64,000 nt of DNA from Phyllobacterium sophorae (lineage in GTDB: Bacteria; Pseudomonadota; Alphaproteobacteria; Rhizobiales; Rhizobiaceae), in the NCBI RefSeq assembly GCF_003010965.1, contig NZ_PGGM01000010.1:1-64000 (forward strand). Direction: 5' to 3'. Shown here piece after piece: positions 63,824 to 64,000 of the stretch (its first letter is position 1; every line of letters starts with the position of its first letter). The notes under the pieces were generated by a model. It was not told the DNA's origin. It worked only from the letters and a program-made list of their open reading frames with translations, and did not search any database. The translations under genes and the position numbers were made by a program.

Positions 63824-64000
63824 GTGACTGACCGGAGAGAGATAAACGCTATTGGCCTTTGCGGCAGCCTCAGGAGAGGCTCATACAATATGCTGGCGCT
63901 TCGCGCTGCCCAGAAACTTGCCCCGCATGGGATGACTGTCAGCATTGAAAGTATTGCTGAAATTCCGCTTTACAATGAGGATCTGCGAACCACGGATACA
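63824..64000 (+). CDS. NADPH-dependent FMN reductase family protein (cut by window edge)
   Basis: GTG start 7 bases after AGGAG, with 59 codons to the window end. INAIGLCGSLRRGSYNMLAL is the flavodoxin-like FMN phosphate loop (GSLRxxSxN) of NADPH-dependent FMN/quinone reductases, and IAEIPLYNEDL is the conserved next block. It would supply reduced flavin or reduce quinones. It is divergent from gntR and shares its half-site motif, so it belongs to the same regulon. Confidence 0.82.
   Translation, partial: MTDRREINAIGLCGSLRRGSYNMLALRAAQKLAPHGMTVSIESIAEIPLYNEDLRTTDT

Noticed and set aside
1-64000. CRISPR arrays, tRNA, rRNA or a replication origin
   Set aside because: No regularly spaced direct repeats, cloverleaf-forming sequence, rRNA segment or rep/parAB gene was noticed. 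A covariance-model search was not possible here.

Overview
The window looks like an accessory replicon or genomic island of an alphaproteobacterium of the order Hyphomicrobiales (Rhizobiales: Rhizobium, Sinorhizobium, Mesorhizobium, Phyllobacterium or Ochrobactrum type). This rests on a Ros/MucR-type regulator, a sitABCD operon with a Mur-like Fur protein, rhizobial IS3 and IS110 remnants, GC-rich codon use and many ABC/TTT uptake modules beside catabolic enzymes. Coding density is low. Roughly a quarter of the recognisable genes are broken, so the region is eroding. No rRNA, tRNA, CRISPR array or replication gene was seen.

Layout. (1) 1-5.7 kb: aldehyde dehydrogenase tail, two GNAT acetyltransferases, an EhuB-like amino-acid/ectoine binding protein, and relics of an IS3 element, a quinone reductase and a recombinase. 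(2) 5.7-16.2 kb: an amino-acid module made of an Lrp regulator divergent from alanine racemase, D-amino-acid dehydrogenase, RidA and a semialdehyde dehydrogenase; then a decayed guanidinobutyrase/agmatinase, a frameshifted IS110 transposase, and a PuuR-like regulator divergent from an omega-amino-acid:pyruvate aminotransferase. These fit together: the aminotransferase would make alanine from pyruvate, DadX/DadA would return it to pyruvate, and the dehydrogenase would oxidise the semialdehyde. (3) 16.9-18.5 kb: bioD and pdxJ. (4) 18.7-23.6 kb: relics of an integrase, IS110, aldehyde dehydrogenase and IS3 around an intact, compositionally odd M24 ectoine-hydrolase-like gene. (5) 23.9-27.9 kb, minus strand: a four-gene operon read as an ABC-three-component (ABC-3C) conflict system with an alpha/beta-hydrolase effector, led by an XRE regulator. 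This is the most notable locus. (6) 28.4-32.6 kb: mur and sitABCD for manganese/iron uptake. (7) 32.7-44 kb: small orphan genes, a CYTH-CHAD protein, a two-HKD phospholipase-D-like protein and a MucR paralogue. (8) 44.5-46.3 kb: three consecutive broken genes (DapA family, Cys/Met PLP enzyme, RES toxin). (9) 46.4-51 kb: an intact alkylsulfate/sulfonate operon (TauD/AtsK-type dioxygenase plus a complete ABC importer). (10) 51.2-52 kb: a frameshifted HEPN-domain gene. (11) 52.9-64 kb: a catabolic island (carboxymuconolactone-decarboxylase-like protein, broken semialdehyde dehydrogenase, iron-type binding protein, VOC dioxygenase-like protein, FAA hydrolase, IclR, TctAB, DapA-like protein, cupin, GntR, flavin reductase). 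It is tied together by two sets of shared promoter motifs.

Two families of dispersed palindromic repeats were found. One lies just upstream of both the ABC-3C operon and the CHAD gene and carries paired substitutions that keep its symmetry. All frameshifts are read from this single sequence and could in part be sequencing errors.
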